NCBI RefSeq assembly: GCF_020615385.1
Contig: NZ_JAJAVB010000012.1
Span: 1 to 36,939, forward strand
Direction of reading: 5' to 3'
Origin: Jiella soli
GTDB taxonomy: Bacteria; Pseudomonadota; Alphaproteobacteria; Rhizobiales; Rhizobiaceae
DNA: 36,939 bases
Position 1 is the first letter of the stretch. Each line of letters begins with the position of its first letter. The position numbers were made by a program, and so were the translations under genes. Shown here in pieces: positions 28,232 through 36,203 of the stretch. Below the pieces are notes generated by a model that was given only the letters and a program-made list of their open reading frames with translations, did no database searches and was not told where the DNA came from.

Positions 28232-28263
28232 TGAGCCGAAACGGCCTGTCCAGCGGGTTCCCC

Positions 28264-29958
28264 TCATGACTTCACCATGACCGCCCGATTATCGCGCGGC
28301 GAAACGGTGGGGTGGCCCTTCAGATAGCCCTCAACTACGTCCCAGATCGCGGGACCCTCGGTCTCTTCGTTGATCGAAGCCCAGCCCGCGACGACATAGT
28401 CCCGGCCGCCCTCGATCGGCGCCTTCGTCTTCAGGATGGTCATGTCGGAAATCCGTGAGCCAATGCTCTTCGTCGGATCGATCCCGAAACCGACGCCACC
28501 GACGCGCACCATGTCGCCGCCCTGCTGATAATAGGGATCCGCGTTGAAGAGATTGTCGGCGACATCCTCCAGAACGGCTTTCAGCATCTCGCCGCTCATG
28601 GTGTTGCGGTAGGCAGCCGGATAGGTCATCGCGCAGGCATTGTGGAGATCTTCCACCGTGATGTCGCTCCCGGCCGGCAGCGAGGTGCCCCAGCGGAAGC
28701 CCGGCGACAGGGCGATCTCGGCATCGCGCTCCTGAAGCAGCGCATCGCAGATGAGATCGTCCCATGTGCCGTTGAAATTGCCGCGGCGGTAGAGAAGGCC
28801 GTCGGTGTGGCCGATCACCCGCTTCAACTCGTCGCCATAGGGCGCGCGCAGTTGCTCGATCGTCGAAGCCATCTCCGGATCGGACGAAATGACGTCCGAG
28901 AAGACGGGGATCAGGCGATATTTGAAGCCCTTGAGCCCTCCGGCACCGACATCGAGGTCGAGGCGGCTGACGAATTTGCCGTTCGATCCCGAGGCGATCA
29001 GCATCGTCCGGCCGACCTTGACCGGCTCCGGCAGGGCGTCATGGGTATGACCGGTGAGGATGATGTCGATCCCCTCGACGCGGGAGGCAAGCTTGCGGTC
29101 GACATCAAACCCGTTGTGCGAGAGCAGAACGACCAGATCGGCCCCCGCCTCCCGCGCCTCGGCGACATGCCTGGCGATTTCCTCGTCCCTGATGCCGAAG
29201 GACCAGCCGGGGATCATCCAGGATGGGTTGGCGATCGGCGTATAGGGAAAGGCCTGCCCGATGACGGCGATTTTCGCCCCGCCGCGCTCGATCATCTTCC
29301 ATGCGTCGAAGGCGGGCTCGTTCCACTCACTGTCGAAGATGTTCGAGCCGAGGAAGGGAAATGACAGCGCCGCGATGGCCTCGTTCACCCGCTCGGTACC
29401 GTAGGTGAACTCCCAATGGCCGGTCATCGCGTCCGGCTTCAGGAGGTTCATCGCCTCGATCATGTCGGCGCCGGCGGTCTTGTTCGCGGTATAGCTGCCC
29501 TGCCAGGTATCACCACCGTCGAGGAGCAACACATTGCCGTCGCCGCGCTCGGTGCGCGTGCGCCTGACGATCGTCGCGATCCGGTCAAGCCCGCCCATCT
29601 TGCCGTATTGGCGCGCGAGAGCGGCGAAGTCTTCCGATGTCAGGGCGTAGGCTTCCGGCGAGCCAGGCTCGATGTGGTAGAGCTTGAGGAAGTCCGCCCC
29701 CGTGACATGCGGCGGCAGCCCCGCGACCTCGCCGACCCCGACATTGACCGCCGGCTCGCGGAAATAGACCGGAACGAGCTGGGCGTGGATGTCGGTGACA
29801 TGGAGGATGGTCAGATTGCCGAAGTCGGGGACGGCGAGAAGGCTGTCCTCGGTCAGTCTCTGCTGCGCCGCTGCGCGCGACCAGCGGCTGGCAAGACCGG
29901 ATCCGGTCAGAGCGCCGAGCGCAACCGTCGCCGAGAGGAATTCGCGTCGTGAGACCAT
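28264..29958 (-). CDS. soxB: Thiosulfohydrolase SoxB
   Basis: 564 residues, dimanganese 5'-nucleotidase-like hydrolase that releases sulfate from the SoxY-thiosulfonate conjugate in the periplasm. Twin-arginine signal SRREFLS (3-9). Metal-site motifs in order: HVTDIHAQL (Asp56, His58), LLDGGDTWQGS (about 145-155), GHWEFTYG (180-187), LLSHNGFDVD and LTGHTHDALP. The C-terminal nucleotidase-type domain is complete. ATG at 29958 with GGGGAAGC upstream; the extension to 29985 would bury the Tat motif. Separated from soxA by 96 bases with a strong hairpin. Confidence 0.95.
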   Translation of the reverse strand: MVSRREFLSATVALGALTGSGLASRWSRAAAQQRLTEDSLLAVPDFGNLTILHVTDIHAQLVPVYFREPAVNVGVGEVAGLPPHVTGADFLKLYHIEPGSPEAYALTSEDFAALARQYGKMGGLDRIATIVRRTRTERGDGNVLLLDGGDTWQGSYTANKTAGADMIEAMNLLKPDAMTGHWEFTYGTERVNEAIAALSFPFLGSNIFDSEWNEPAFDAWKMIERGGAKIAVIGQAFPYTPIANPSWMIPGWSFGIRDEEIARHVAEAREAGADLVVLLSHNGFDVDRKLASRVEGIDIILTGHTHDALPEPVKVGRTMLIASGSNGKFVSRLDLDVGAGGLKGFKYRLIPVFSDVISSDPEMASTIEQLRAPYGDELKRVIGHTDGLLYRRGNFNGTWDDLICDALLQERDAEIALSPGFRWGTSLPAGSDITVEDLHNACAMTYPAAYRNTMSGEMLKAVLEDVADNLFNADPYYQQGGDMVRVGGVGFGIDPTKSIGSRISDMTILKTKAPIEGGRDYVVAGWASINEETEGPAIWDVVEGYLKGHPTVSPRDNRAVMVKS

Positions 29959-30020
29959 GATGCTTCCCTCCCCGGCCCGCGTCAAGCGGACCGGGCGTTA
30001 CTGTGAAGTTCGAACGGGAT

Positions 30021-30051
30021 GCGGGGGATGCCTCTTCGGGCATCCTCCCGC
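30021..30051 (-). terminator. Strong stem-loop between soxA and soxB
   Basis: GGATGCC (30026-30032) pairs with GGCATCC (30039-30045), extended by outer G/C pairs (GCGGG with CCCGC allowing a bulge), loop TCTTCG. It starts just after the soxA stop on the minus strand. There is no T-tract, so partial attenuation or 3'-end protection of the soxXYZA message is more likely than full termination. Confidence 0.5.
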
Positions 30052-30054
30052 CTG

Positions 30055-30921
30055 CTACTGGCGGACTGCCGGCGTTTCCACCGAAAGGCCTTCGCCCCGC
30101 CAGGCGGTGTAGACCTCCAGCGCCATCAGCTCGTCGGAAAACGCCTTCGGCTGCTCGGCCCGTGTGTCGCGGATGCAGCCGCGGAAACGGTTGTGCAGCG
30201 AAACGAGATTGCCCTGCTTCAGCCGATAGGTCGGGAAACCGTTGGTCTGGCCCTGGCTGAGATGGTCCGCCCGAATGTAGTGGTCGGCGTTCTTCTCGTG
30301 ACAGGAGGCGCAGGACAGGTTCAATTGGCCGGTGCGCAGATAGTACCGGTCATGACCCTTCTTCCACCAGTCCATCATCTGTCCAGCCGACAGATCGATC
30401 TTCACCGGAATGCCGAGCGACTGGTGCTTGATGTAAGCCGTCAGATCCTTCTGATCCTGGGCATCGAACTTATACGGCTCGGCCTTCATCTGTTCGGTGC
30501 GGCACTGGTTGATCTGGAGTTCCAGATTGAAGGGCTTGCCGGCCTTCGCGTTCCACTTCGGATAGTGCGCGCCGACGTCCTTCATGCTCTCCGCCACGTC
30601 GCCGTGGCAGGTGGCACATGACTTGCCGGCCGCGCCTTCGACGGTGTTCCAGATTTCCTCGCCGCGCTCGACATTCAGCATGCCGGGGTTCTCGAAGCTG
30701 TCGACCTCCATGGCGCGGGTGTCAGCCTCGCGGAACAGCCAGCCGGACAGGACCTCGTCGAAGGGATGGCCCGGCGGCACCTTCGGTGCCGGGGCTTCGG
30801 TGATCATCTTCTGGCCGTCGATCACGAGTTCCTCGTCGACCGGGTCGGCGCTCGCCGCCGTCGCCAGTGCGAACGGGCTCAGCGACAGTGCTCCCAACAG
30901 AGCTATGGCAGTCTTCCTCAC
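30055..30921 (-). CDS. soxA: Di-haem cytochrome c SoxA, L-cysteine S-thiosulfotransferase subunit
   Basis: 288 residues, exported (signal about 1-25, ending ATAASA). With SoxX it couples thiosulfate oxidatively to the SoxY cysteine. Two haem motifs are visible: CATCH (Cys102-His106) and CASCH (Cys204-His208). The catalytic haem-ligating cysteine is Cys249 in FRGCIRDTRAE, and Cys140 (NQCRTEQM) corresponds to the ligand of the first haem. The start is GTG at 30921 with GAGGAT upstream; no ATG precedes the signal peptide. The di-haem form is the Paracoccus/Rhodovulum type. 48 bases after soxZ. Confidence 0.95.
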   Translation of the reverse strand: MRKTAIALLGALSLSPFALATAASADPVDEELVIDGQKMITEAPAPKVPPGHPFDEVLSGWLFREADTRAMEVDSFENPGMLNVERGEEIWNTVEGAAGKSCATCHGDVAESMKDVGAHYPKWNAKAGKPFNLELQINQCRTEQMKAEPYKFDAQDQKDLTAYIKHQSLGIPVKIDLSAGQMMDWWKKGHDRYYLRTGQLNLSCASCHEKNADHYIRADHLSQGQTNGFPTYRLKQGNLVSLHNRFRGCIRDTRAEQPKAFSDELMALEVYTAWRGEGLSVETPAVRQ

Positions 30922-30969
30922 GCGGTATCCTCCCCATACACGGCGACAAGCAACGGACCGGAGCAGCGT

Positions 30970-31296
30970 CTACTTCACCGTGATCTTCTGCTCGTCGGTG
31001 TAGGTCGAACCGTTGTCGTCCACCCAGATGAACTTGAAGGTTCCGCTCTCGGGGACCTTGGCGCTGAACTCGAAATACGGGTTCGCCGAAACCGCCGGCT
31101 CCAGCTCGCATTCGAACACCTTCGTGCCGTTGAACTCGCAGGTGAACTTGTTGATGATCTCGCGCGGGATCACCTTGCCGTCCTTGTCCTTACGCTGGCC
31201 GGATTCCATCTCGTGGCTGATCAAGGTCTTGATCGTGATGACATCGCCGGCCGAAGCCGTCTTGGGAACCTTCACGCGGGGTCTGGGCGTCGCCAT
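30970..31296 (-). CDS. soxZ: Sulfur carrier complex subunit SoxZ
   Basis: 108 residues, no signal peptide, so exported as a complex with the Tat-borne SoxY. Typical start PRPRVKVPKTASAGDVITIK and end GTFKFIWVDDNGSTYT...ITVK, an immunoglobulin-like fold. SoxYZ carries the sulfur intermediates covalently through the Sox cycle. ATG at 31296 after GGGAGGAG. It follows soxY after 78 bases holding a hairpin. Confidence 0.95.
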   Translation of the reverse strand: MATPRPRVKVPKTASAGDVITIKTLISHEMESGQRKDKDGKVIPREIINKFTCEFNGTKVFECELEPAVSANPYFEFSAKVPESGTFKFIWVDDNGSTYTDEQKITVK

Positions 31297-31312
31297 ATCT
31301 CGTTCTCCTCCC

Positions 31313-31341
31313 GCGCCGCTCTCCGATGGGATCGGCGGCGC
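31313..31341 (-). terminator. Stem-loop between soxY and soxZ
   Basis: GCGCCG (31313-31318) pairs with CGGCGC (31336-31341), with an inner stem CCGAT/ATCGG (31323-31327 and 31331-31335) around GGG. It lies in the 78-base soxY-soxZ gap on the message strand. No T-tract. A role in message stability is inferred. Confidence 0.4.
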
Positions 31342-31374
31342 AATCTTCCTGATGGCTTAGGGGTCTCGGCTCGC

Positions 31375-31833
31375 TCAGCCGCCGCAGCCGCCGATCGTCA
31401 CCTTGACCTCCTTCTTATCGACGAAGGTCGAGCCATCGCTCATCTTGGCGATCGCGATCACGTTCTGAGTCTTGGCGAGCCTGATCCGCGTCGTGGCGCT
31501 GGCCGAACCGCTCATCGGCGTGAAGTGAAAGGTCGCAACGCCCGGATTGGGATTGCCGTCCGCCAGGATCGTCACCGACACCACATGATCGTCTTCGGTC
31601 ATGGGACTGTCGACGTCGACGGAGATCGGAACGGTGTTGCCGTTCTCTGCGATCTCCGGCGCGGTCAAAGTAATCTTGCCGCTCTTGGGCTCACTGCCGC
31701 CGGTCAAGTCGGAGAGTACCTTCGAGGTCTCTTCGGGCGTCGCTCTCGCGCCTCCCGCCGACAGGACCGCGAAACCTCCGAACGTCGCCGCGCCCGCGGC
31801 CCAACCGAGTATCCGTCGCCTCGTCAGATCCAT
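31375..31833 (-). CDS. soxY: Sulfur carrier protein SoxY
   Basis: 152 residues. Twin-arginine-type signal at the start (LTRRRILGWAAGAATFGG). The C-terminal swinging arm ends GGCGG, with the sulfur-carrying cysteine at Cys150. The core has the SoxY pattern VPISVDVDSPMTEDDHV and a second half VATFHFTPMSGSASATTRIRLAKTQNVIAIAKMSDG. Two ATGs compete: 31833 has GAGGAGG at 6-base spacing, whereas 31839 abuts the Shine-Dalgarno, so 31833 is preferred. The gap to soxX is 11 bases. Confidence 0.95.
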   Translation of the reverse strand: MDLTRRRILGWAAGAATFGGFAVLSAGGARATPEETSKVLSDLTGGSEPKSGKITLTAPEIAENGNTVPISVDVDSPMTEDDHVVSVTILADGNPNPGVATFHFTPMSGSASATTRIRLAKTQNVIAIAKMSDGSTFVDKKEVKVTIGGCGG

Positions 31834-31844
31834 TGCCATCCTCC

Positions 31845-32306
31845 TCATTCGCCCTTCAGCGTACGCAGATAGGCGACGACATCCTCGACCTGATCGGCCG
31901 ACAGGATCGTCTTGCCCTTGAATTTTTCGGCGACGTCCACTCCGACATCGAGAGTATAGAAGCCCGGCATCACCGTCTCCGGGCCGAAGACCTTCTTGGC
32001 GTTGACCACGATCGCCCGCAGCTGCGCCGCGTCGTAGCGGCCTGCCACCCCATCCACCGCAGGGCCGACATTGCCGTGGAACTGCTCCTTGGAGAGGTCC
32101 TTGTTGGCGTGACAGGCAAGGCAGTTGCCAAGGCCACGATCGACGAAGACCTTGCGGCCTTCCGCAGGGTCGCCCGGCCCACCGGACACCGTCTCCTTCA
32201 CCGCGCCGCCGTCGAAGGAGACGGAAGCTGGCGCCGTCTCGGCAGCCTGCCCGGCGATCGAGCCCGAGACGATCAAGGCACATCCCACCACAATGGGTCT
32301 CAGCAT
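31845..32306 (-). CDS. soxX: Mono-haem cytochrome c SoxX
   Basis: 153 residues, exported (signal about 1-22). One haem motif C-L-A-C-H (Cys62, Cys65, His66), with a likely Met ligand in ETVMPGFYTLD. The C-terminal helix VEDVVAYLRTLKGE is typical. Forms the SoxXA complex and receives electrons from the thiosulfate-conjugation step. ATG at 32306 after GGAGGAACG; the frame upstream to 32501 runs through the promoter. First gene of the soxXYZAB unit after a 245-base gap that holds a candidate SoxR operator. Confidence 0.94.
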   Translation of the reverse strand: MLRPIVVGCALIVSGSIAGQAAETAPASVSFDGGAVKETVSGGPGDPAEGRKVFVDRGLGNCLACHANKDLSKEQFHGNVGPAVDGVAGRYDAAQLRAIVVNAKKVFGPETVMPGFYTLDVGVDVAEKFKGKTILSADQVEDVVAYLRTLKGE

Positions 32307-32400
32307 GAGCAATCGTTCCTCCGCCTGCCGACCTTTGTGGCCGATCTGTTTCGAGTCTGAGGCAAGCCTATCGGCGGCTCCTGAAAGATGCAAGTATTCT

Positions 32401-32416
32401 TTTTTTTGAATGTATT
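32401..32416. promoter_or_regulatory. Candidate SoxR operator upstream of soxX
   Basis: TTTTTTTGAATGTATT, identical to 28216-28231 and in the same orientation relative to the downstream sox genes. It is preceded by GTATTC, giving ATTC-N8-GAAT symmetry. It lies about 95 bases before the soxX start. In Pseudaminobacter SoxR binds the soxW-soxX gap, which is the position of this element. Confidence 0.55.
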
Positions 32417-32551
32417 GCACCTGCGTCCTCTGCATTGCACTGCAACAAGGTCGTCTTCCTCCGATGCGCGATCTTCTCCCGAGGCCGACGATCCGGAGCA
32501 AATGCGTCTAGCGAAGACCGTGCAGCGAGAGCCGCCGTGCGCCGGCCGGGC

Positions 32552-33127
32552 TCAGTCGTCGGTCCCGCCGCTCTCGGCGAGCTTGCGGGCGTGGTACTTC
32601 TGGAAATGCTCGTCGGTGTCGTAGCCTTTCTCGCGCACCCATTCGAACATGTGCAGGAAGGTCTGCTTGCCGAAAGCGCCCGGCATGGTCGCGACTGCGG
32701 CGTCGGCCGCCGTCTCCCCGTCCGGAACCTTGTCCGGCATGAACAGGATCGTCGGGGTGAACACCACATGCCAGCGCCGCGCTGCGCTCTTTTCCGTCAG
32801 CGCCTTGCCGTCGAGGTCGGTGACCTCCTCGTCGCCGAAGAGATTGTACTGGACCACCATGAAGTTGGCGCGGATGTAGTCCCGCACCTCCGGGTCGCTC
32901 AGCAGTTCCTCGTGCATCTTCTTGCAATAGATGCAGCCGCGCTGTTCGAAGACGATGGCGAGGCGCTTGCCTTCTTCGTCCGCCGCCCGGATATCCTCGC
33001 CAACGTCGCGAAAGGTCAGCTGGAACCAGTCCTCCTTGTGGAGCCCGTCGTCGCCGAGTTCGGCGGCCGGCGCGGCGCCGGCCGCCATGGCGGTGAGCCC
33101 GACGGCGAATGCCAGTGCTTTCAGCAT
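32552..33127 (-). CDS. soxW: Periplasmic thioredoxin-like protein SoxW
   Basis: 191 residues with signal peptide about 1-22 (ending AAPAA). A thioredoxin fold with redox pair Cys65-x-x-Cys68 in EQRGCIYCKKMH and the cis-Pro region VVFTPTILFM. Predicted to reduce disulfides that would inactivate the SoxY cysteine or apocytochromes, taking electrons from SoxV. ATG at 33127 after TGGGAGGAAG, 35 bases past soxV. Named by order and family; it resembles SoxW in that locus type. Confidence 0.87.
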   Translation of the reverse strand: MLKALAFAVGLTAMAAGAAPAAELGDDGLHKEDWFQLTFRDVGEDIRAADEEGKRLAIVFEQRGCIYCKKMHEELLSDPEVRDYIRANFMVVQYNLFGDEEVTDLDGKALTEKSAARRWHVVFTPTILFMPDKVPDGETAADAAVATMPGAFGKQTFLHMFEWVREKGYDTDEHFQKYHARKLAESGGTDD

Positions 33128-33162
33128 GGTCTTCCTCCCATTTTAGCGAAGCGTACGGCGCC

Positions 33163-33897
33163 TCAGCCGATCGTGGCAAAGCCCGGAAACGTCTCCAAGA
33201 GCCAAGCGGAAATCGTCGCCATCTGTCCGGTGACGAACAACAGCCCGGTCAGCACCAGGGCCCCGCCCATGACCTTCTCGATCGTTCCCATGTGCCTGCG
33301 GAAGCGGGCGGCGAAGTCGAGGAAGCGTGCGGCAAAGACGGCGGCGAGCAGGAACGGGATGCCGATGCCCAACGAATAGGTGGCCAGCAGCGCCGCTCCC
33401 CGAAGTGCCGTGTCCTGCGAGCCCGCCATGAACAGGATCGCGGCGAGGATCGGCCCCACGCATGGAGTCCAGCCGAAGGCGAAGGCAAGCCCGATCACAT
33501 AGGCGCCGAGCGGCCCCGCCGGCTTCTGCGCCACGCCGATCCGGGCCTCGCGATAGAGTAGCGCCAGCCGGAAAACCCCGAGAAAATGCAGCCCCATCAC
33601 GATGATGATCACGCCCGCGACGATCGAGAGGATGTCGAACCATTCGGCCACCGCCTGGCCGATCACGCTCGCCGTCGCACCGAGGGCAACGAAGACGGTG
33701 GAGAAGCCGAGAACGAAGGCCAGCGCCGACAGGACGACCCGGCGCGCCACGACCGGCCTCTCGCCGCTGTCGCGCATCTGGTCGAAGCTCAGCCCGGCGA
33801 GATAGGCGAGATAGGGCGGCACGATCGGCAGGACGCATGGCGACACGAAGGACAGGATACCCGCCAGCAAGGCCGCGCCATAACCCACTTCCAGCAT
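33163..33897 (-). CDS. soxV: CcdA/DsbD-type membrane electron carrier SoxV
   Basis: 244 residues, about six membrane helices. It moves reducing power across the membrane to periplasmic thioredoxins. The two membrane cysteines of the CcdA family are present: Cys21 in SFVSPCVLPIVPPYL and Cys146 in FGWTPCVGPIL. ATG at 33897 gives the normal CcdA length; the frame stays open to an ATG at 33987, but that overlaps the soxS start region and adds no family-like sequence. First gene of the soxVW unit, divergent from soxS. Confidence 0.93.
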   Translation of the reverse strand: MLEVGYGAALLAGILSFVSPCVLPIVPPYLAYLAGLSFDQMRDSGERPVVARRVVLSALAFVLGFSTVFVALGATASVIGQAVAEWFDILSIVAGVIIIVMGLHFLGVFRLALLYREARIGVAQKPAGPLGAYVIGLAFAFGWTPCVGPILAAILFMAGSQDTALRGAALLATYSLGIGIPFLLAAVFAARFLDFAARFRRHMGTIEKVMGGALVLTGLLFVTGQMATISAWLLETFPGFATIG

Positions 33898-33963
33898 GTC
33901 GGACGTTTCCACTAGCGAGTATGGTTTTTCGACGCGCCGCGGGTCTCGCCAAACCGCTGCCGG

Positions 33964-33995
33964 CAACTTATAAATACAAGAATGCATATGTTTCT
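33964..33995. promoter_or_regulatory. Candidate SoxR operator in the soxS/soxV divergent promoter
   Basis: An AT-rich patch reads AATACAAG then GAATGCATATG (33980-33990), related to the GAATGTATT core and CATATG of the other two sites and containing palindromes ATGCAT and CATATG. SoxR of Pseudaminobacter binds the soxS-soxV gap. The site runs into the predicted soxS start codon. Confidence 0.45.
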
Positions 33996-34401
33996 ATGGA
34001 TTGGCAACTGCATCTCCCGAAGCGGCTTGGCTGCGCTGGCCGCGACGCCGCTTCTCGGCCTCCCGTCTGCCGCAAGCGGCGCCGAGCTTCTGATGCTGGA
34101 AAAGCCGGGCTGTCCCTGGTGCAAGCGCTTCGACGAGGAGATCGCACCCGCCTATCCCAATACGGTCGAGGGGCGACGTGCGCCGCTGCGACGGATCGAC
34201 ATCACCCGGCCTTGGCCGGCGGACCTTGAGGGCATTCGCAAGGAAAGGCTGACGCCTACATTCATCCTGACCGATCGCGGGTTGGAGATCGCGCGTCTGC
34301 GAGGCTATCCTGGCGACCAATTCTTCTGGAGTCTGCTCGACGACATGCTGGCGAAACTACCCGACGATGAAACCACTCCTGCGGGCGGGCACTCGAATTG
34401 A
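33982..34401 (+). CDS. soxS: Periplasmic thioredoxin-like protein SoxS
   Basis: 139 residues with hydrophobic N-terminal region about 13-34 ending SAASGA, consistent with export. The redox motif is Cys44-Pro-Trp-Cys47 in LEKPGCPWCKRFDEE, followed by LTPTFILTDRG with the cis-proline. SoxS is known to keep SoxYZ reduced and active in related systems. The start is uncertain: ATG 33982 (or 33988) has no good Shine-Dalgarno and overlaps the candidate operator. It overlaps soxR by 4 bases (TTGA). Confidence 0.87.
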   Translation: MHMFLWIGNCISRSGLAALAATPLLGLPSAASGAELLMLEKPGCPWCKRFDEEIAPAYPNTVEGRRAPLRRIDITRPWPADLEGIRKERLTPTFILTDRGLEIARLRGYPGDQFFWSLLDDMLAKLPDDETTPAGGHSN

Positions 34402-34760
34402 ACCAATTGCCCCGCATGTCGATCCCGCGGTTCGACCGCGGTGTCTCGAAGGAAGAAGCCGAAAAGTTCTTCGAGCAGGCGAAGAAGGCAAGCGACCTTC
34501 TGAAGGCGATGTCGCACGAGACGCGCCTCGTGATCCTGTGCCTCCTCTCCGAGGGAGAACGCTCGGTCGGTGAGATCGAGGACATCCTGTCGATGCCGCA
34601 GGCGGCCGTGTCGCAGCAGCTTGCCCGGCTCCGCTTCGACCGGCTGGTGACGACCAGGCGCGAGGGCCGGACGATCTACTATTCGCTCGCGAACGATCAG
34701 GTGACGAGCCTGATCGGGACGCTCTACCAGCTGTTCTGCGCGCCCGTGCGCGGAAGCTGA
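34398..34760 (+). CDS. soxR: ArsR-family repressor SoxR
   Basis: 120 residues, winged helix of the ArsR/SmtB group: MSHETRLVILCLLSEGERSV (about 38-57), a recognition helix SMPQAAVSQQLARLRF and a wing TTRREGRTIYYSL. Represses sox genes in the absence of thiosulfate or a derived sulfur species. TTG at 34398 is coupled to the soxS stop by a 4-base overlap and is preferred; ATG 34416 is the alternative. It is not related to the superoxide-response SoxR. In the family a pair of cysteines can sense persulfides; here Cys48 (LCLL) and Cys114 (LFCAP) are candidates. Confidence 0.9.
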   Translation: MNQLPRMSIPRFDRGVSKEEAEKFFEQAKKASDLLKAMSHETRLVILCLLSEGERSVGEIEDILSMPQAAVSQQLARLRFDRLVTTRREGRTIYYSLANDQVTSLIGTLYQLFCAPVRGS

Positions 34761-34774
34761 GGTCATTGGCCGAT

Positions 34775-34809
34775 CCTGCCGGGTAATGGGGCGACGTCCC
34801 GCCGGCAGG
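34775..34809 (+). terminator. Stem-loop between soxR and soxT
   Basis: CCTGCCGG (34775-34782) pairs perfectly with CCGGCAGG (34802-34809), loop about 19 bases that can pair further (GGG with CCC). It lies 14 bases after the soxR stop and 80 before soxT. No T-tract follows. It may limit read-through from soxSR into soxT. Confidence 0.45.
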
Positions 34810-34889
34810 AAGAGAGTTGCGGTGACACGTCCTGCGGCGTAGCTTTCTTGCAAGGAGCGTCCGTTAGAGACGCCCGGGAGGGCACCGAC

Positions 34890-35990
34890 ATGATCATCGA
34901 AAGCGGCTATGCGCCGCTTCTGGCCGGACTTCTGGCCGGACTTGTCATGGGCTATTTCGCCCGCCGCCATTACTTCTGCACGATGTCGGCGCTCGAACGC
35001 CGCTGGTATGCGGACGACAACACCGGCATCAGGACCTGGGCGCTGGCGATCCTCGTCGCGATCGTGCTGACCCGGGCGATCGTCAGCCTCGGCCTGTTCG
35101 ATCCGCAGGACAGCTTCTATCTGACGCCGTCCTTCGGCTGGTCGGGCGCAATCCTCGGCGGCCTCGCCTTCGGCTTCGGCATGGCGCTCGTCGGAACCTG
35201 CGGGTTCGGCGCACTCGTGCGCCTCGGCGGCGGCTCGCTGCGCGGGCTGGTCGTGGTCCTCGTGCTCGGCCTCGCCGCGCTGGCGACCCAGCGCGGCATC
35301 CTCGCCGTCGGCCGCGTCGCGATCGTCGACAGGCAGGCGATCGACCTCGGCCGGTTCGGCTCCCCCGATCAGACCCTCGGCTCGCTCGCTTCCGTCACGA
35401 CCGGCCGGGATCTCACGCTCCTCGTCACGATCGTCGTCGCGATCGCGCTCGCAGGCTGGATCTTCGCCTCGCCCGCGTTTCGCCGGGAACGCGGCCGGAT
35501 CGTCGCCGGCACGGCCATCGGCTCGGCCGTGGCCTTCGGCTGGCTCGCAACCGCGTTCCTGGCCTCACGATCCTTCGCGCCGGTCCGGGTGGAGAGCGCC
35601 TCCTTCGTCGTTCCCCCGGGCGACCTGCTTCTCCATCTGATCGCCTTCACAGGCTCCCTCCCCGGCTACGGCGTCGGGCTCGTCCTCGGCGTCGTCGCCG
35701 GCGCGGCGGCGGCCGCCTGGCAGAAGCGCGAGGTCCGCTGGGAAGCCTGCGACGACGCGCGAGAACTCGCGCGGCACATGGTGGGCGCCATGCTCATGGG
35801 GATCGGCGGAGTCTTCTCCCTCGGCTGCACGATCGGCCAGGGCATCTCCGCGGCGTCCCTCTTGACGATCTCGGCACCCATCGTCCTCGTCGCGATCGCC
35901 ATCGGAGCGCGGCTCGGGCTTGCCTACATCCTGGAAGGCTCCATCCGATGCGCTTTCGTGCGCACGCATGACGGTGCGAGCAGCCTCTGA
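34890..35990 (+). CDS. soxT: YeeE/YedE-type sulfur transporter SoxT
   Basis: 366 residues, about nine hydrophobic segments, of the YeeE/YedE (TsuA) family that transports thiosulfate or related sulfur species. The three conserved channel cysteines are visible: Cys30 in HYFCTMSALER, Cys104 in GTCGFGALVRLGGG and Cys313 in GCTIGQGISA. ATG at 34890 after GGGAGGGCACC; the frame upstream to 34848 is not needed. It lies 129 bases after soxR, in the position of soxT in the soxSRT cluster. Import into the cytoplasm could serve sulfur assimilation or supply the SoxR signal; this is an inference. Confidence 0.9.
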   Translation: MIIESGYAPLLAGLLAGLVMGYFARRHYFCTMSALERRWYADDNTGIRTWALAILVAIVLTRAIVSLGLFDPQDSFYLTPSFGWSGAILGGLAFGFGMALVGTCGFGALVRLGGGSLRGLVVVLVLGLAALATQRGILAVGRVAIVDRQAIDLGRFGSPDQTLGSLASVTTGRDLTLLVTIVVAIALAGWIFASPAFRRERGRIVAGTAIGSAVAFGWLATAFLASRSFAPVRVESASFVVPPGDLLLHLIAFTGSLPGYGVGLVLGVVAGAAAAAWQKREVRWEACDDARELARHMVGAMLMGIGGVFSLGCTIGQGISAASLLTISAPIVLVAIAIGARLGLAYILEGSIRCAFVRTHDGASSL

Positions 35991-36203
35991 GGCTTGCGCG
36001 GGATCGATCGGGGCCTCCCCCAGACAACTCCGCATGTCGCTCACCTTCCCTCGGCTGATGCCGTCGCTCTGCTCACGGGAGCGCGGGTGCTACACCACGC
36101 AGCTTCCGGTCAACGAACCTATTCCTGCGAAGGCGACGACAGCCAGGCAATCAATGTTTTCGCGGCTGTTTGAACCGAAGCAACGCGTGGGAGTTGAGGC
36201 GGG

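Noticed and set aside
33898-33987. Longer SoxV beginning at ATG 33987
   Set aside because: Adds 30 residues lacking CcdA-family character and runs through the AT-rich divergent promoter; 33897 gives the normal length.
34398-34760. Redox-sensing superoxide-response SoxR
   Set aside because: The protein is an ArsR/SmtB-type winged helix with no MerR-like features or Fe-S cysteine cluster; it is the sulfur-oxidation SoxR.
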